From: Pedobacter sp.
GTDB taxonomy: Bacteria > Bacteroidota > Bacteroidia > Sphingobacteriales > Sphingobacteriaceae
Assembly: GCA_004295885.1 (NCBI GenBank)
Contig: SEDG01000275.1
Location: forward strand, 1 to 6,452
Length of the DNA: 6,452 nt
Reading direction: 5' to 3'
Made by a program: the position numbers and the translations under genes. Below, in pieces: positions 1-6,337 of the stretch (position 1 is its first letter; each line of letters begins with the position of its first letter). Under the pieces are notes generated by a model, which was not told the DNA's origin, did no database searches, and was given only the letters and a program-made list of their open reading frames with translations.

Positions 1-2034
1 ATTAAAGGGAAGGTTGTAACAGGCTTTTTGTTTGCTTGTTTTGCGCTATTGCTGGCATGGGGAATTAGCAAATTCGTTTTCGCGGAAATGCTGGATAAAG
101 TTGAAAAACTTTCTACCCCGAATACCAAACTTAGAATTGTAAATGAAATTTCAAATCAAATTGCTGGTTTAGACCAACTGCAAAGCGATAAAGGCACGAA
201 TAAAGATGTAAAGGGCAAAAACTTTTTAAAAGAAACACGAGAAATACGTAAACGACTTGATTCACTATCCTTACTTTACGCAAAAGATTCCCTTCAATTG
301 GCGAGAATAAACTCTATCAAACAGTTGTTGATAGGAAGAAACAAAGAATTTTTAAACTATTTGGAAGTTAAGGAAACGCTCGTTAGCACAAAATCATTTT
401 CAAACAAGGTTAAGGTGCTTAATGATTTGCTGTCGCAGAAATCTAGAAAGGTTGATAGTGCCGTTTTCACCACCTCAACTTCCACAACTTTACTGGAACC
501 ACAAGGTGCAAAATCTAAAGGTTTTTTAAGTAGGTTGTTTGGAAAAAAGGAGGCTGAAGTTTACAAGATTATTAATGAGGAATATCAAATCAAACGAGAC
601 ACCCTCAACGCTGTTGCAGAAGATAGTGTGGTAAATGAGGGGGTGAGTCAGATTATGACCATCATCATCATGTTTTTCTTAATTATGCTGGTGTTGGTTT
701 ACCTTATTTTATCAGACATTACCAAGAGCAATAGATACAGAAAAGAATTAGAATTGGCGAAGGATGAGGCGGAGTATCATGGCAAAGCGAAACAACGGTT
801 TTTGAGTAACATGAGCCATGAAATAAGAACGCCGTTACAATCAATTTTGGGCTATGCGGAGTTAATTAATCAGCAAGATAAACCCAGAAAAGGTGATGTT
901 GATGCCATTTATAAATCATCAGAACACTTGCTACAAATTGTAAATGAGATTTTAGATTACAACAGAATTATTTCTGGTGAATTTAAATTCGAAAATAAGC
1001 CTTTTGATATTGATGCAGTATTAAAAGAAGTAGTTGCCATCATGCAACCATTAGCGGCAAAAAAAGCAATCAGCTTGGTTTATAATTTTGAGATAGGAAC
1101 TCATACGATGGTTTTGGGAGATGCATTTCGATTAAAACAAGTATTGTTTAACTTGTTAGGAAATGCTATTAAATTCACCTTGGCAGGAGAGGTTAGCCTT
1201 CGAGTTACCTGTAAATCAAAAGAAGATAATATACACTACAATTTTATAGTGGAAGATACTGGTATTGGTTTCAAGGAAGAAGATTTGGAAAGAATTTTTA
1301 CGGAGTTTGAGCAAATAGAAATCCCTCAAAAGGAAGAAATTAACCAGAATGGAACCGGTTTGGGTTTAGCCATTGTAAAAACGCTTGTTGACAGTCAGCA
1401 TGGACAGATAAATGTGAAAAGTAAGTTGGCAAAAGGAACAACTTTTAGCGTTCATTTAAGCTATCAAAAAGCAATGGTTACTGATGAAAAAGTGGCCATA
1501 ATCAAAAACTCAAATCATGCTGCAGAGATGGTTTGGGTAATAGATGACGATCAGCTTATTTTAGATTTGTGTGGCTATATTTTGGAGCGTCACCAAATAC
1601 CTCATCATTTGTTTAATAATGTGCATGCTGTTTTAAATGCCAAACCAGAAAAAAACCTAAGTCATGTTTTAGTGGACATGAGATTGCCTGAAATGTCTGG
1701 CGTGGAATTAACCAAAAAACTAAAAGAAAAACTTAACCCAAATATTAGCTTTTATGCCATGACGGCTCAAGTATTGCCAGATGAGCAAGAAGAAATGTTG
1801 AAGGAAGGCTTTGAAAAAATCATTATCAAGCCATTTAAGGAGCATGATTTGATGGCTGTATTTGGAATAGAAGAATTCGAGCCCAAACTAGATTTTGATT
1901 TCACTTCTCTTGAGAAAATGACTATGGGAGACGAGCAGTTGATGGAGCGAATTTTAAGTAGATTTATAACAGATTGCTCAGCAGATATTGCAGAAATAAC
2001 TTTAAATCTATATTTAAAAGCTTTGCCGCTTTAG
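1..2034 (+). CDS. Membrane hybrid histidine kinase (HisKA-HATPase-receiver-truncated Hpt), 5' partial
   Basis: This is an inner-membrane sensor kinase that autophosphorylates on histidine and passes phosphate through its own receiver. The frame is open from base 1, so the real start lies upstream; the TTG at 28 lies inside the first membrane helix and is not a start. Order: helix 1 (about 13-75), an extracytoplasmic, largely helical sensor region of about 190 residues with no recognised domain, helix 2 (about 652-714), HisKA with FLSNMSHEIRTPL (phosphoacceptor His at 817-819), HATPase with the N box NLLGNAIKF, G1 box DTGIGF and G2 box GTGLGL, then a receiver with VIDDD, acceptor Asp in VLVDMRLP (1675-1677), MTA and KPF. 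From about 1890 an Hpt-like start appears (FTSLEKMTMGDEQL), but it ends after about 35 residues, before the phosphotransfer His. The last residues, LYLKALPL, are antisense of the regulator gene, so the C-terminus is abnormal. The likely partner is the convergent regulator. Confidence 0.9.
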   Translation: MKGKVVTGFLFACFALLLAWGISKFVFAEMLDKVEKLSTPNTKLRIVNEISNQIAGLDQLQSDKGTNKDVKGKNFLKETREIRKRLDSLSLLYAKDSLQLARINSIKQLLIGRNKEFLNYLEVKETLVSTKSFSNKVKVLNDLLSQKSRKVDSAVFTTSTSTTLLEPQGAKSKGFLSRLFGKKEAEVYKIINEEYQIKRDTLNAVAEDSVVNEGVSQIMTIIIMFFLIMLVLVYLILSDITKSNRYRKELELAKDEAEYHGKAKQRFLSNMSHEIRTPLQSILGYAELINQQDKPRKGDVDAIYKSSEHLLQIVNEILDYNRIISGEFKFENKPFDIDAVLKEVVAIMQPLAAKKAISLVYNFEIGTHTMVLGDAFRLKQVLFNLLGNAIKFTLAGEVSLRVTCKSKEDNIHYNFIVEDTGIGFKEEDLERIFTEFEQIEIPQKEEINQNGTGLGLAIVKTLVDSQHGQINVKSKLAKGTTFSVHLSYQKAMVTDEKVAIIKNSNHAAEMVWVIDDDQLILDLCGYILERHQIPHHLFNNVHAVLNAKPEKNLSHVLVDMRLPEMSGVELTKKLKEKLNPNISFYAMTAQVLPDEQEEMLKEGFEKIIIKPFKEHDLMAVFGIEEFEPKLDFDFTSLEKMTMGDEQLMERILSRFITDCSADIAEITLNLYLKALPL

Positions 2035-3277
2035 ACTTATTACCTCTAACTTTCAGTAATGTGTCAGCAATTAATGCTTTTTCATTCAGCTCGTTTATAG
2101 CCTTTAAATCAGATTGGCTTGATTTCGGTAAAGTGTTAATCGCCATCATCATTTCTTCGGGCAAAGCATCTACGGATGCAATTGAAGTCGGACTTAGCAA
2201 AACCATTCTCTTAATTACGTTTTTAAGCTCTCGTAAGTTACCTGGCCAGTCGTATTTTAGCAATAAGTCTTTTGCTTCAGTATCTATTTCCTGTACATTT
2301 CTGCCAAGCTCTGTATTTGCTAATTGCACAAAATGATTGATAAAAATTTCTAAATCCTTTCCTCGCTCTCTCAAAGGAGGCAACTGAATTTTGAATTCGT
2401 TTAGTCTGTGGTACAAATCTTCTCTAAAATCACCGTTTTTAATGCTGTTGGTTAAATCGTCATTTGTTGCGGTGATAATTCGTACATCAACTTTAACTTG
2501 TTTGTTGCTGCCAATTGGCTGTATAATCCGTTCTTGCAAAGCTCTCAATAGTTTAACCTGAACTTCATAGCTTAAATTGCCAATTTCGTCTAAAAACAAA
2601 GTGCCGCCATTAGCCACTTCAAACTGACCTTTTTTATCGTTAACAGCTCCAGTAAATGAACCTTTAATATGTCCGAAAAGTTCACTGGCAGCTAAGTCTT
2701 TAGATAAAGCGCCACAATCAATTGCTATAAAAGGTTTAGCGGCTCTTTTACTTTGTAAGTGTAATGTTTTCGCAGCAAATTCTTTCCCAGTTCCGCTTTC
2801 GCCTTGTATCAAAACAGACATGTCTGTACTGGCAACAAGGTTGATGTGCTCGTAAAGTTTATCTGCAACTGCACTTTTTCCTTTAATTAAATCAGTGGTC
2901 GATAAATCTTTATCCTCTTTTTTATGGAGTGAATTATTAATCACCATTAATAACTCATCAGGATTAATAGGCTTGGTAATGTAATCGAAGGCACCTAGCT
3001 GTATAGATTTAACGGCAGTTCTTACATCATTAAAACTAGTCATGATAATCACTGGCGATTTATGACCTTTCTGTCTTACGTGGTTTAAAGCATCGATTCC
3101 GGTTCCATCTGGTAACCTATAATCAAATAGTAACAGGTCAAACTCCTGTTGTTCAACAATCTTATAAGCTTGGTTTAAGCTGGTCGCCAACGTAACTGTA
3201 AAGCCATTTTTTAATAAAAAGCCTTCAATTATTTGCGCAAAAGTGGTGTCGTCTTCAATTATTAGTATGTTGGCCAT
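1964..3277 (-). CDS. NtrC-family sigma54-dependent response regulator, C-terminus disrupted
   Basis: This is a cytoplasmic transcription activator of the NtrC type: phosphorylation of the receiver would drive an AAA+ ATPase that opens sigma54 promoters. Receiver, residues 1-118: Asp9/Asp10, phosphoacceptor Asp52 in FDYRLPDGTG, Thr80 and Lys102. AAA+ domain, about 130-360: Walker A GESGTGKE (159-166), sigma54-contact loop GSFTGA (206-211, Ser in place of the usual Ala), Walker B GGTLFLDEI (224-232), arginine region FREDLYHRL (284-292) and WPGNLREL. A Fis-type helix-turn-helix begins at about 397 and is normal through NKSKAAKLLNID (424). The next residues should be RKTLYxKL or similar. Instead the frame runs 13 residues (LKLFLQYLLSNLL) through the antisense of the kinase gene, so the recognition helix is missing and DNA binding is doubtful. 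The ATG at 3275-3277 fits the usual N-terminus MANILIIEDD. The gene is tail to tail with the kinase, overlapping it by 71 bases. Confidence 0.92.
   Translation of the reverse strand: MANILIIEDDTTFAQIIEGFLLKNGFTVTLATSLNQAYKIVEQQEFDLLLFDYRLPDGTGIDALNHVRQKGHKSPVIIMTSFNDVRTAVKSIQLGAFDYITKPINPDELLMVINNSLHKKEDKDLSTTDLIKGKSAVADKLYEHINLVASTDMSVLIQGESGTGKEFAAKTLHLQSKRAAKPFIAIDCGALSKDLAASELFGHIKGSFTGAVNDKKGQFEVANGGTLFLDEIGNLSYEVQVKLLRALQERIIQPIGSNKQVKVDVRIITATNDDLTNSIKNGDFREDLYHRLNEFKIQLPPLRERGKDLEIFINHFVQLANTELGRNVQEIDTEAKDLLLKYDWPGNLRELKNVIKRMVLLSPTSIASVDALPEEMMMAINTLPKSSQSDLKAINELNEKALIADTLLKVRGNKSKAAKLLNIDLKLFLQYLLSNLL
1995..2020. other. Junction where two convergent genes both lose their conserved 3' ends
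   Basis: To the left the + strand reads as a normal Hpt start (up to about DIAEIT); to the right the - strand reads as a normal Fis domain (down to LLNID). Beyond this point each frame continues only into the antisense of the other gene. The kinase lacks perhaps 60-70 Hpt residues and the regulator about 15, and no spacer or terminator remains between them. A single loss of roughly 250 bases or more, estimated from the usual lengths of these domains, explains all of this. Whether it is a true deletion or an assembly misjoin cannot be told from the sequence. Confidence 0.75.
2001..2018. repeat. Short inverted repeat at the kinase/regulator junction
   Basis: TTTAAAT and ATTTAAA form perfect 7-base arms around CTAT. 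The repeat sits exactly where the kinase and regulator coding sequences break off. It could be a breakpoint microhomology or fold-back sequence, or a chance AT-rich palindrome. Without G or C in the arms it is not a convincing terminator. Confidence 0.5.
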
Positions 3278-3291
3278 ATAGCAAAAATAGC

Positions 3292-3318
3292 AAAAGCCAG
3301 ATAAATTATCCGGCTTTT
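3292..3318 (-). terminator. Intrinsic terminator hairpin between the secreted-protein gene and the regulator gene
   Basis: The arms AAAAGCC and GGCTTTT pair perfectly. After one A/C mismatch the stem continues with GATA/TATC around a small AT loop. On the - strand it lies just past the stop of the small secreted-protein gene (3346) and before the regulator start (3277), followed by TTTTGCTATTTTT, so it should end that transcript and separate it from the regulator. Read on the + strand the hairpin also ends in a T run (3315-3319), but no + strand gene ends nearby. Confidence 0.7.
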
Positions 3319-3345
3319 TACTATTACAATATTAATTTTCGGGGG

Positions 3346-3651
3346 TTATTCAATTGGTTTACCGTCTTTGTCAAATTTTAAAGAACCTACTTGCTCTTCT
3401 TTTTTAACATCTACTTGGTACCATTCTTTTGCACCTTCCTTAACGCTAAAAGCGGCGGTTGCTGTCCATTTATTATAAGGTTCTGTTGCTAAAACAGTTT
3501 TAATTGCGGTTGGTAATTCTTCTAATTTAATTGGAGTTTTGATAACACTGTCTTGAACTGTAACAGTTTCGATTTTCTTTAAGTCGCTCGCTTGTACTGT
3601 AGCAAATCCAGCGAATGCTAAAAATGCTGCTGATAAAATTAATTTTTTCAT
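3346..3651 (-). CDS. Small secreted protein of unknown function
   Basis: This 101-residue protein has a clear Sec signal peptide: a basic MKK start, a hydrophobic stretch to about residue 18, and a likely cleavage after VQA (residue 21). The mature part is about 80 residues with no cysteine and no lipobox, so a soluble periplasmic or exported protein is expected. It has a segment with LPTAIKTVL and KWTATAAF (46-68) and ends in a strand-like YQVDVKKEEQVGSLKFDKDGK. That pattern of helix, strands and a final FDKDGK loosely resembles the small PepSY-like secreted proteins common in Bacteroidota, but I do not assign it to that family. The ATG at 3649-3651 begins a textbook signal peptide. It looks intact, forms its own transcript ended by the hairpin at 3292-3318, and lies upstream of the regulator gene on the same strand; a regulatory link is only a guess. 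Confidence 0.85.
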   Translation of the reverse strand: MKKLILSAAFLAFAGFATVQASDLKKIETVTVQDSVIKTPIKLEELPTAIKTVLATEPYNKWTATAAFSVKEGAKEWYQVDVKKEEQVGSLKFDKDGKPIE

Positions 3652-3888
3652 AATTATATTTTTAAAATTTATTTGTGAAATATTAATTGCTAGTGCTACA
3701 AAACGATACCAATTTTGGCACGTATAAATAATTCACTAATAATCAGCTGTTTAAAAATTTTCATTATAAATAAAACTGTTGCTTTTCTCCACAATGTGAT
3801 GACTTTCTCTGCAACAAAATGGTATTTGGCATAATGTGGTTGCAATAAAATTTTCAAGTTTTGCCGTTATTACGCTTAATTTGTACTG
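3652..3888. promoter_or_regulatory. Divergent intergenic region, promoters for both sides expected
   Basis: These 237 AT-rich bases separate the secreted-protein gene (leftward) from the amidohydrolase operon (rightward), so both promoters should lie here. I could not place either with confidence. Seven-of-eight matches to the Bacteroidota -7 box TAnnTTTG occur at 3699-3706 (leftward) and at 3710-3717 and 3876-3883 (rightward), but none has a properly spaced -33 TTTG. Two sigma54-like -24 elements, TTGGCACG (3715-3722) and TTGGCAT (3826-3832), lack a correctly spaced -12 element. A near-inverted pair CCACAATGTG / CATAATGTGG lies at about 3790-3839, and the string AAAATTTTCA is repeated near 3754 and 3848. 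I see no RNA gene. Confidence 0.45.
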
Positions 3889-5052
3889 ATGGAAGCTTAC
3901 ATAACTGCCGATTGGATTTATCCAGTAAAAACACCTCCGATTAAAAACGGAGTACTTGGTGTAAACGAAGATGGAAGTATCCATGTTGTTTTATCAGCCG
4001 ATGAGGCTAAAGGAATTGAAAACATTAAGCATTACGATGGCGTAATCGTCCCCGGATTTATCAATACGCATTGCCATTTAGAGCTTTCGCATTTGCGAGG
4101 AAAGATTGCAGAAAAAACAGGATTAACGACATTCATTAAACAGATATTAAGTCAGCGGCAACAGCCGGAAGAAGCCATCATTTCAGCTATGCAAGCCGCA
4201 GATGCAGCAATGTATGAAAATGGAATTGTAGCGGTTGGCGACATTTCAAACCTGCTTATTTCAAAATCTGTAAAGCTTAACAGTAAAGTCTATTATCACA
4301 CCTTTGTGGAGGTTTTTGGTTTTAACAGGCCATCGGAACCCATTATCGCAGCAGCTATTGAAATTAAAGAAGGTTTTAACCCTTTAACGGCCTCAATCGT
4401 ACCACATGCGCCGTACTCTGTTTCTCCATCTCTATTCAATGAAATTGAAAAAGTAACATCGGTTGATGATATTTCAAGCATTCACAATCAAGAAACCTTA
4501 GGTGAAAATGAACTTTTTGAAACGGGTACGGGTAAATTCGCCGATTTTTTTGCGGAGTTAGGTATTGCACAAAATGAGGCGCATAATTGTGGAGAGAACT
4601 CAATGAAATATCATCTCCCAAAACTTTCTAAAACGGTAAATACTTTGTTAGTTCACAACACCTTTAGTAGCAAAGCTGATGTAGATTTTGCTAAACAAGA
4701 ACATCAAAAATTATACTGGTGTTTATGTCCGAATGCAAATATTTACATTGAAAATAATTTACCCGACGTAGATTTGTTAAAAAATGAAGGTTTGAAAATT
4801 ACTCTGGGTACTGATAGTTTAGCCAGTAATCATCAATTGAATATTTTAGCAGAGATGAAGACCTTGCAAGACCAAAAAGCGATTTCTTTTGAAGAATCCT
4901 TAAAATGGGCGACTTTAAATGGAGCCGAGTTTTTAAGAATTGATGCTCAATATGGGAGTTTTGAAAAAGGAAAAAAACCAGGCATTATTTTAATTGATAT
5001 TGTCAAAGATGGTGTGATAGAAAAAGAAACTACTATAAAACGCTTATTTTAG
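3889..5052 (+). CDS. Metal-dependent amidohydrolase, COG0402 cytosine/adenosine deaminase-like family
   Basis: This is a cytoplasmic TIM-barrel hydrolase of the amidohydrolase superfamily, whose relatives deaminate purines, S-adenosylhomocysteine, aminodeoxyfutalosine or related aromatic amines. Visible motifs: PGFINTHCHLELSH (metal ligands His61 and His63, strand 1), VPHAPYSVSP (His173), SIHNQETLGENELF (His199, probable metal ligand, with Glu202 nearby), LLVHNTF (His256), LCPNANIYIEN, and GTDSLASN (Asp309, the last metal/catalytic residue). The N- and C-terminal parts (ITADWIYPV; KKPGIILID) form the usual small beta domain. At 387 residues the length is normal and I see no lesion. The ATG is the first possible start, since an in-frame TAA lies at 3877-3879. 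No Shine-Dalgarno is seen, as is common in this phylum. It heads a tight operon, with the next ATG 4 bases past its stop. The substrate cannot be read from the sequence. Confidence 0.88.
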   Translation: MEAYITADWIYPVKTPPIKNGVLGVNEDGSIHVVLSADEAKGIENIKHYDGVIVPGFINTHCHLELSHLRGKIAEKTGLTTFIKQILSQRQQPEEAIISAMQAADAAMYENGIVAVGDISNLLISKSVKLNSKVYYHTFVEVFGFNRPSEPIIAAAIEIKEGFNPLTASIVPHAPYSVSPSLFNEIEKVTSVDDISSIHNQETLGENELFETGTGKFADFFAELGIAQNEAHNCGENSMKYHLPKLSKTVNTLLVHNTFSSKADVDFAKQEHQKLYWCLCPNANIYIENNLPDVDLLKNEGLKITLGTDSLASNHQLNILAEMKTLQDQKAISFEESLKWATLNGAEFLRIDAQYGSFEKGKKPGIILIDIVKDGVIEKETTIKRLF

Positions 5053-5056
5053 TAAA

Positions 5057-5823
5057 ATGGCTAATAGAATTACAGCGCTTTTCGGTATAAAATATCCAAT
5101 CATCCAAGCGGGAATGGTTTGGTGTAGTGGTTGGAAATTAGCAGCGGCAGTTTCTAATGCAGGCGGATTGGGCATTATCGGTGCAGGTTCAATGTATCCA
5201 GATATTTTACGTAGTCACATTCAAAAATGTAAGGCGGCAACATCAAATCCTTTTGCGGTAAATGTTCCATTGCTTTACCCAAATGTGCAAGAGATTATGG
5301 ATATTTTGGTAGAAGAAGATGTGAAAATAGTTTTTACATCAGCAGGCAATCCAGCAACTTGGACAACTTTCCTAAAAGATAAGAACATAACTGTAGTACA
5401 CGTAATTGCTAACACAAAATTCGCTCTTAAAGCGCAAGAATGTGGAGTTGATGCCATTGTAGCAGAGGGTTTTGAAGCTGGTGGGCATAATGGAAGGGAA
5501 GAAACTACCACACTTTGTTTAATTCCAATGATTAAGGCTGCGGTAAAAATTCCGGTGATCGCTGCAGGTGGTATAGGAAGTGGGAAAGCGATGTTAGCGC
5601 AGAAGCACAAGGAGCAAGTACAGCAGATTTAATAGCGCTTTTAGGTAGGGCAAGAGCAAAATTAGGTATGTTTGAAGGCGATATGGAACAGGGAGAGTTA
5701 GAGATAGGGCAAGTATCAGCCATGCTGAACGAAATAAAACCCGCTGCCGAAATTTTAAATGAAATTTGGAACGAATTTTTGAAAGAACAGCAGGTGTTAG
5801 CTAAAATGAAATTTGAAAATTGA
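5057..5823 (+). pseudogene. Nitronate monooxygenase (2-nitropropane dioxygenase family), broken by internal deletion and frameshift
   Basis: Intact relatives are FMN-dependent TIM-barrel oxygenases, roughly 310-320 residues long, that oxidise nitronates such as propionate 3-nitronate. The start MANRITALFGIKYPIIQAGM is typical, followed by SNAGGLGIIGAG, NPFAVNVPLL, VFTSAGNP, VDAIVAEGFEAGGHNG (catalytic His144) and the FMN-binding IPVIAAGGIGSGKAML (166-180). Right after this, near 5597-5599, the family's GAxGVQxGSRF FMN-phosphate segment should follow. Instead the frame reads QKHKEQVQQI and stops at 5632. The normal family C-terminus (LLGRARAKLGMFEGD, then ELEIGQVSAM) is present in another frame and ends at 5821-5823. 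About 60 residues are absent, judged from remembered relatives; a lost length of 3n+1 bases would give this shift. The 191-residue product lacks part of the FMN site and is unlikely to work. It may equally be an assembly error in a normal gene. Confidence 0.8.
5599..5823 (+). pseudogene. Out-of-frame C-terminal remnant of the nitronate monooxygenase gene
   Basis: Read from GCA at 5599, this frame gives AEAQGASTADLIALLGRARAK and then GMFEGDMEQGELEIGQVSAM, NEIKPAAEILNEIWNEF and the end KMKFEN: 74 residues that match the usual end of Bacteroidota nitronate monooxygenases. It has no start of its own. Its TGA (5821-5823) shares a base with the ATG of the next gene, showing that this was the original reading frame and that the genes were translationally coupled. 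Confidence 0.8.
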
Positions 5824-6200
5824 TGAATACAAAAATATTAATGACAGTTAGTTCCATAACAATGCTAGTAATCGGCGTGGTATGTTCATTTCTTCCTAAC
5901 GAAATTTTAAAATCTATAGGAGTTGATGATGCAGGAATTCTGCCGCTAATCATTCAAATATTAGGAGCTATTTATTTTGGGTTTGGGTTTTTAAACTGGA
6001 CAGCGAAGGCCAATTTAATAGGAGGAATTTATAGCAGGCCAGTTGCTATTGGGAATTTAATCCATTATGTGGTGAGCAGTTTGGCTATGATTAAGTTTTT
6101 CATGGCTCATACGGATATGAAGTTTCTACTTGTACCGATTGCCATCTATTTAATTTTCTCAATTTTATTTGGGAAAGTTGTTTTTGGAAGTGCGATTTAA
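5823..6200 (+). CDS. Four-helix integral membrane protein of unknown function
   Basis: This 125-residue, very hydrophobic protein has four predicted membrane helices at about residues 4-23, 38-59, 74-95 and 100-120. Conserved-looking stretches are the FLPNEIL loop after helix 1, QILGAIYFGFGFLNW in helix 2, and IGGIYSRPVAIGNLIHY between helices 2 and 3. I recall unnamed Bacteroidota membrane proteins with this layout, but no function is known to me. I chose the ATG at 5823-5825 over an in-frame TTG at 5820: it overlaps the TGA of the preceding reading frame by one base (TGATG), a typical translational-coupling arrangement. The gene looks intact and is followed after 11 bases by a microprotein gene. 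Its place between a flavoenzyme and acylphosphatase does not reveal its job. Confidence 0.75.
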   Translation: MNTKILMTVSSITMLVIGVVCSFLPNEILKSIGVDDAGILPLIIQILGAIYFGFGFLNWTAKANLIGGIYSRPVAIGNLIHYVVSSLAMIKFFMAHTDMKFLLVPIAIYLIFSILFGKVVFGSAI

Positions 6201-6211
6201 GATAATTTTAA

Positions 6212-6337
6212 ATGATTTATAAAAGAATATTAGCTTTAATAACGGTTATTCTACTGGTTGTAGCCATCTTTTTGCTGAAGAAGAAAGCTCAACATCAAGT
6301 TCCGAAAGAAAAAGTAAAAACAGAAGTACGTCAATGA
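6212..6337 (+). CDS. 41-residue single-helix membrane microprotein
   Basis: This short reading frame starts MIYKRILALI, forms one hydrophobic helix (about residues 5-22, ILALITVILLVVAIFLL) and ends in a strongly charged, lysine-rich tail (KKKAQHQVPKEKVKTEVRQ). Basic residues on both sides leave the topology uncertain. It starts 11 bases after the membrane-protein stop, and its TGA (6335-6337) overlaps the acylphosphatase start in an ATGA, so it fills the gap between two operon genes with almost no spare bases. That fit and the clean helix-plus-tail layout argue for a real gene. I recognise no family; a chance frame is possible, since the region is AT-rich. Confidence 0.55.
   Translation: MIYKRILALITVILLVVAIFLLKKKAQHQVPKEKVKTEVRQ

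Noticed and set aside
1974..2336. Open frame of 120 codons on the + strand opposite the regulator gene
   Set aside because: It is antisense to the well-conserved AAA+ and Fis regions of the regulator; its composition is Ser/Phe-rich with no domain, typical of a shadow frame.
3282..3289. Perfect TAnnTTTG -7 box (TATTTTTG on the - strand) just before the regulator gene
   Set aside because: No TTTG -33 element lies 17-23 bases upstream, it would give a nearly leaderless transcript, and it lies in the T-rich tail of the terminator hairpin, which explains it.
3715..3845. Two sigma54-promoter-like sites pointing at the amidohydrolase operon (TTGGCACG at 3715; TTGGCAT with TTGCAA at 3826-3845)
   Set aside because: The first has AATA where the -12 TTGC should be. 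The second has the GG and GC elements 12 bases apart instead of the strict 10. Tempting because a sigma54 activator is next door, but the spacing rule fails.
3751..3984. 77-codon frame on the - strand across the intergenic region and amidohydrolase start
   Set aside because: No recognisable features, covers the true N-terminus of the amidohydrolase in antisense, and has a low-complexity mix of Cys, His and Tyr typical of chance frames.
5275..5723. Two long - strand frames under the nitronate monooxygenase gene
   Set aside because: They are antisense to clear family motifs on the + strand and have no homology or start context of their own.
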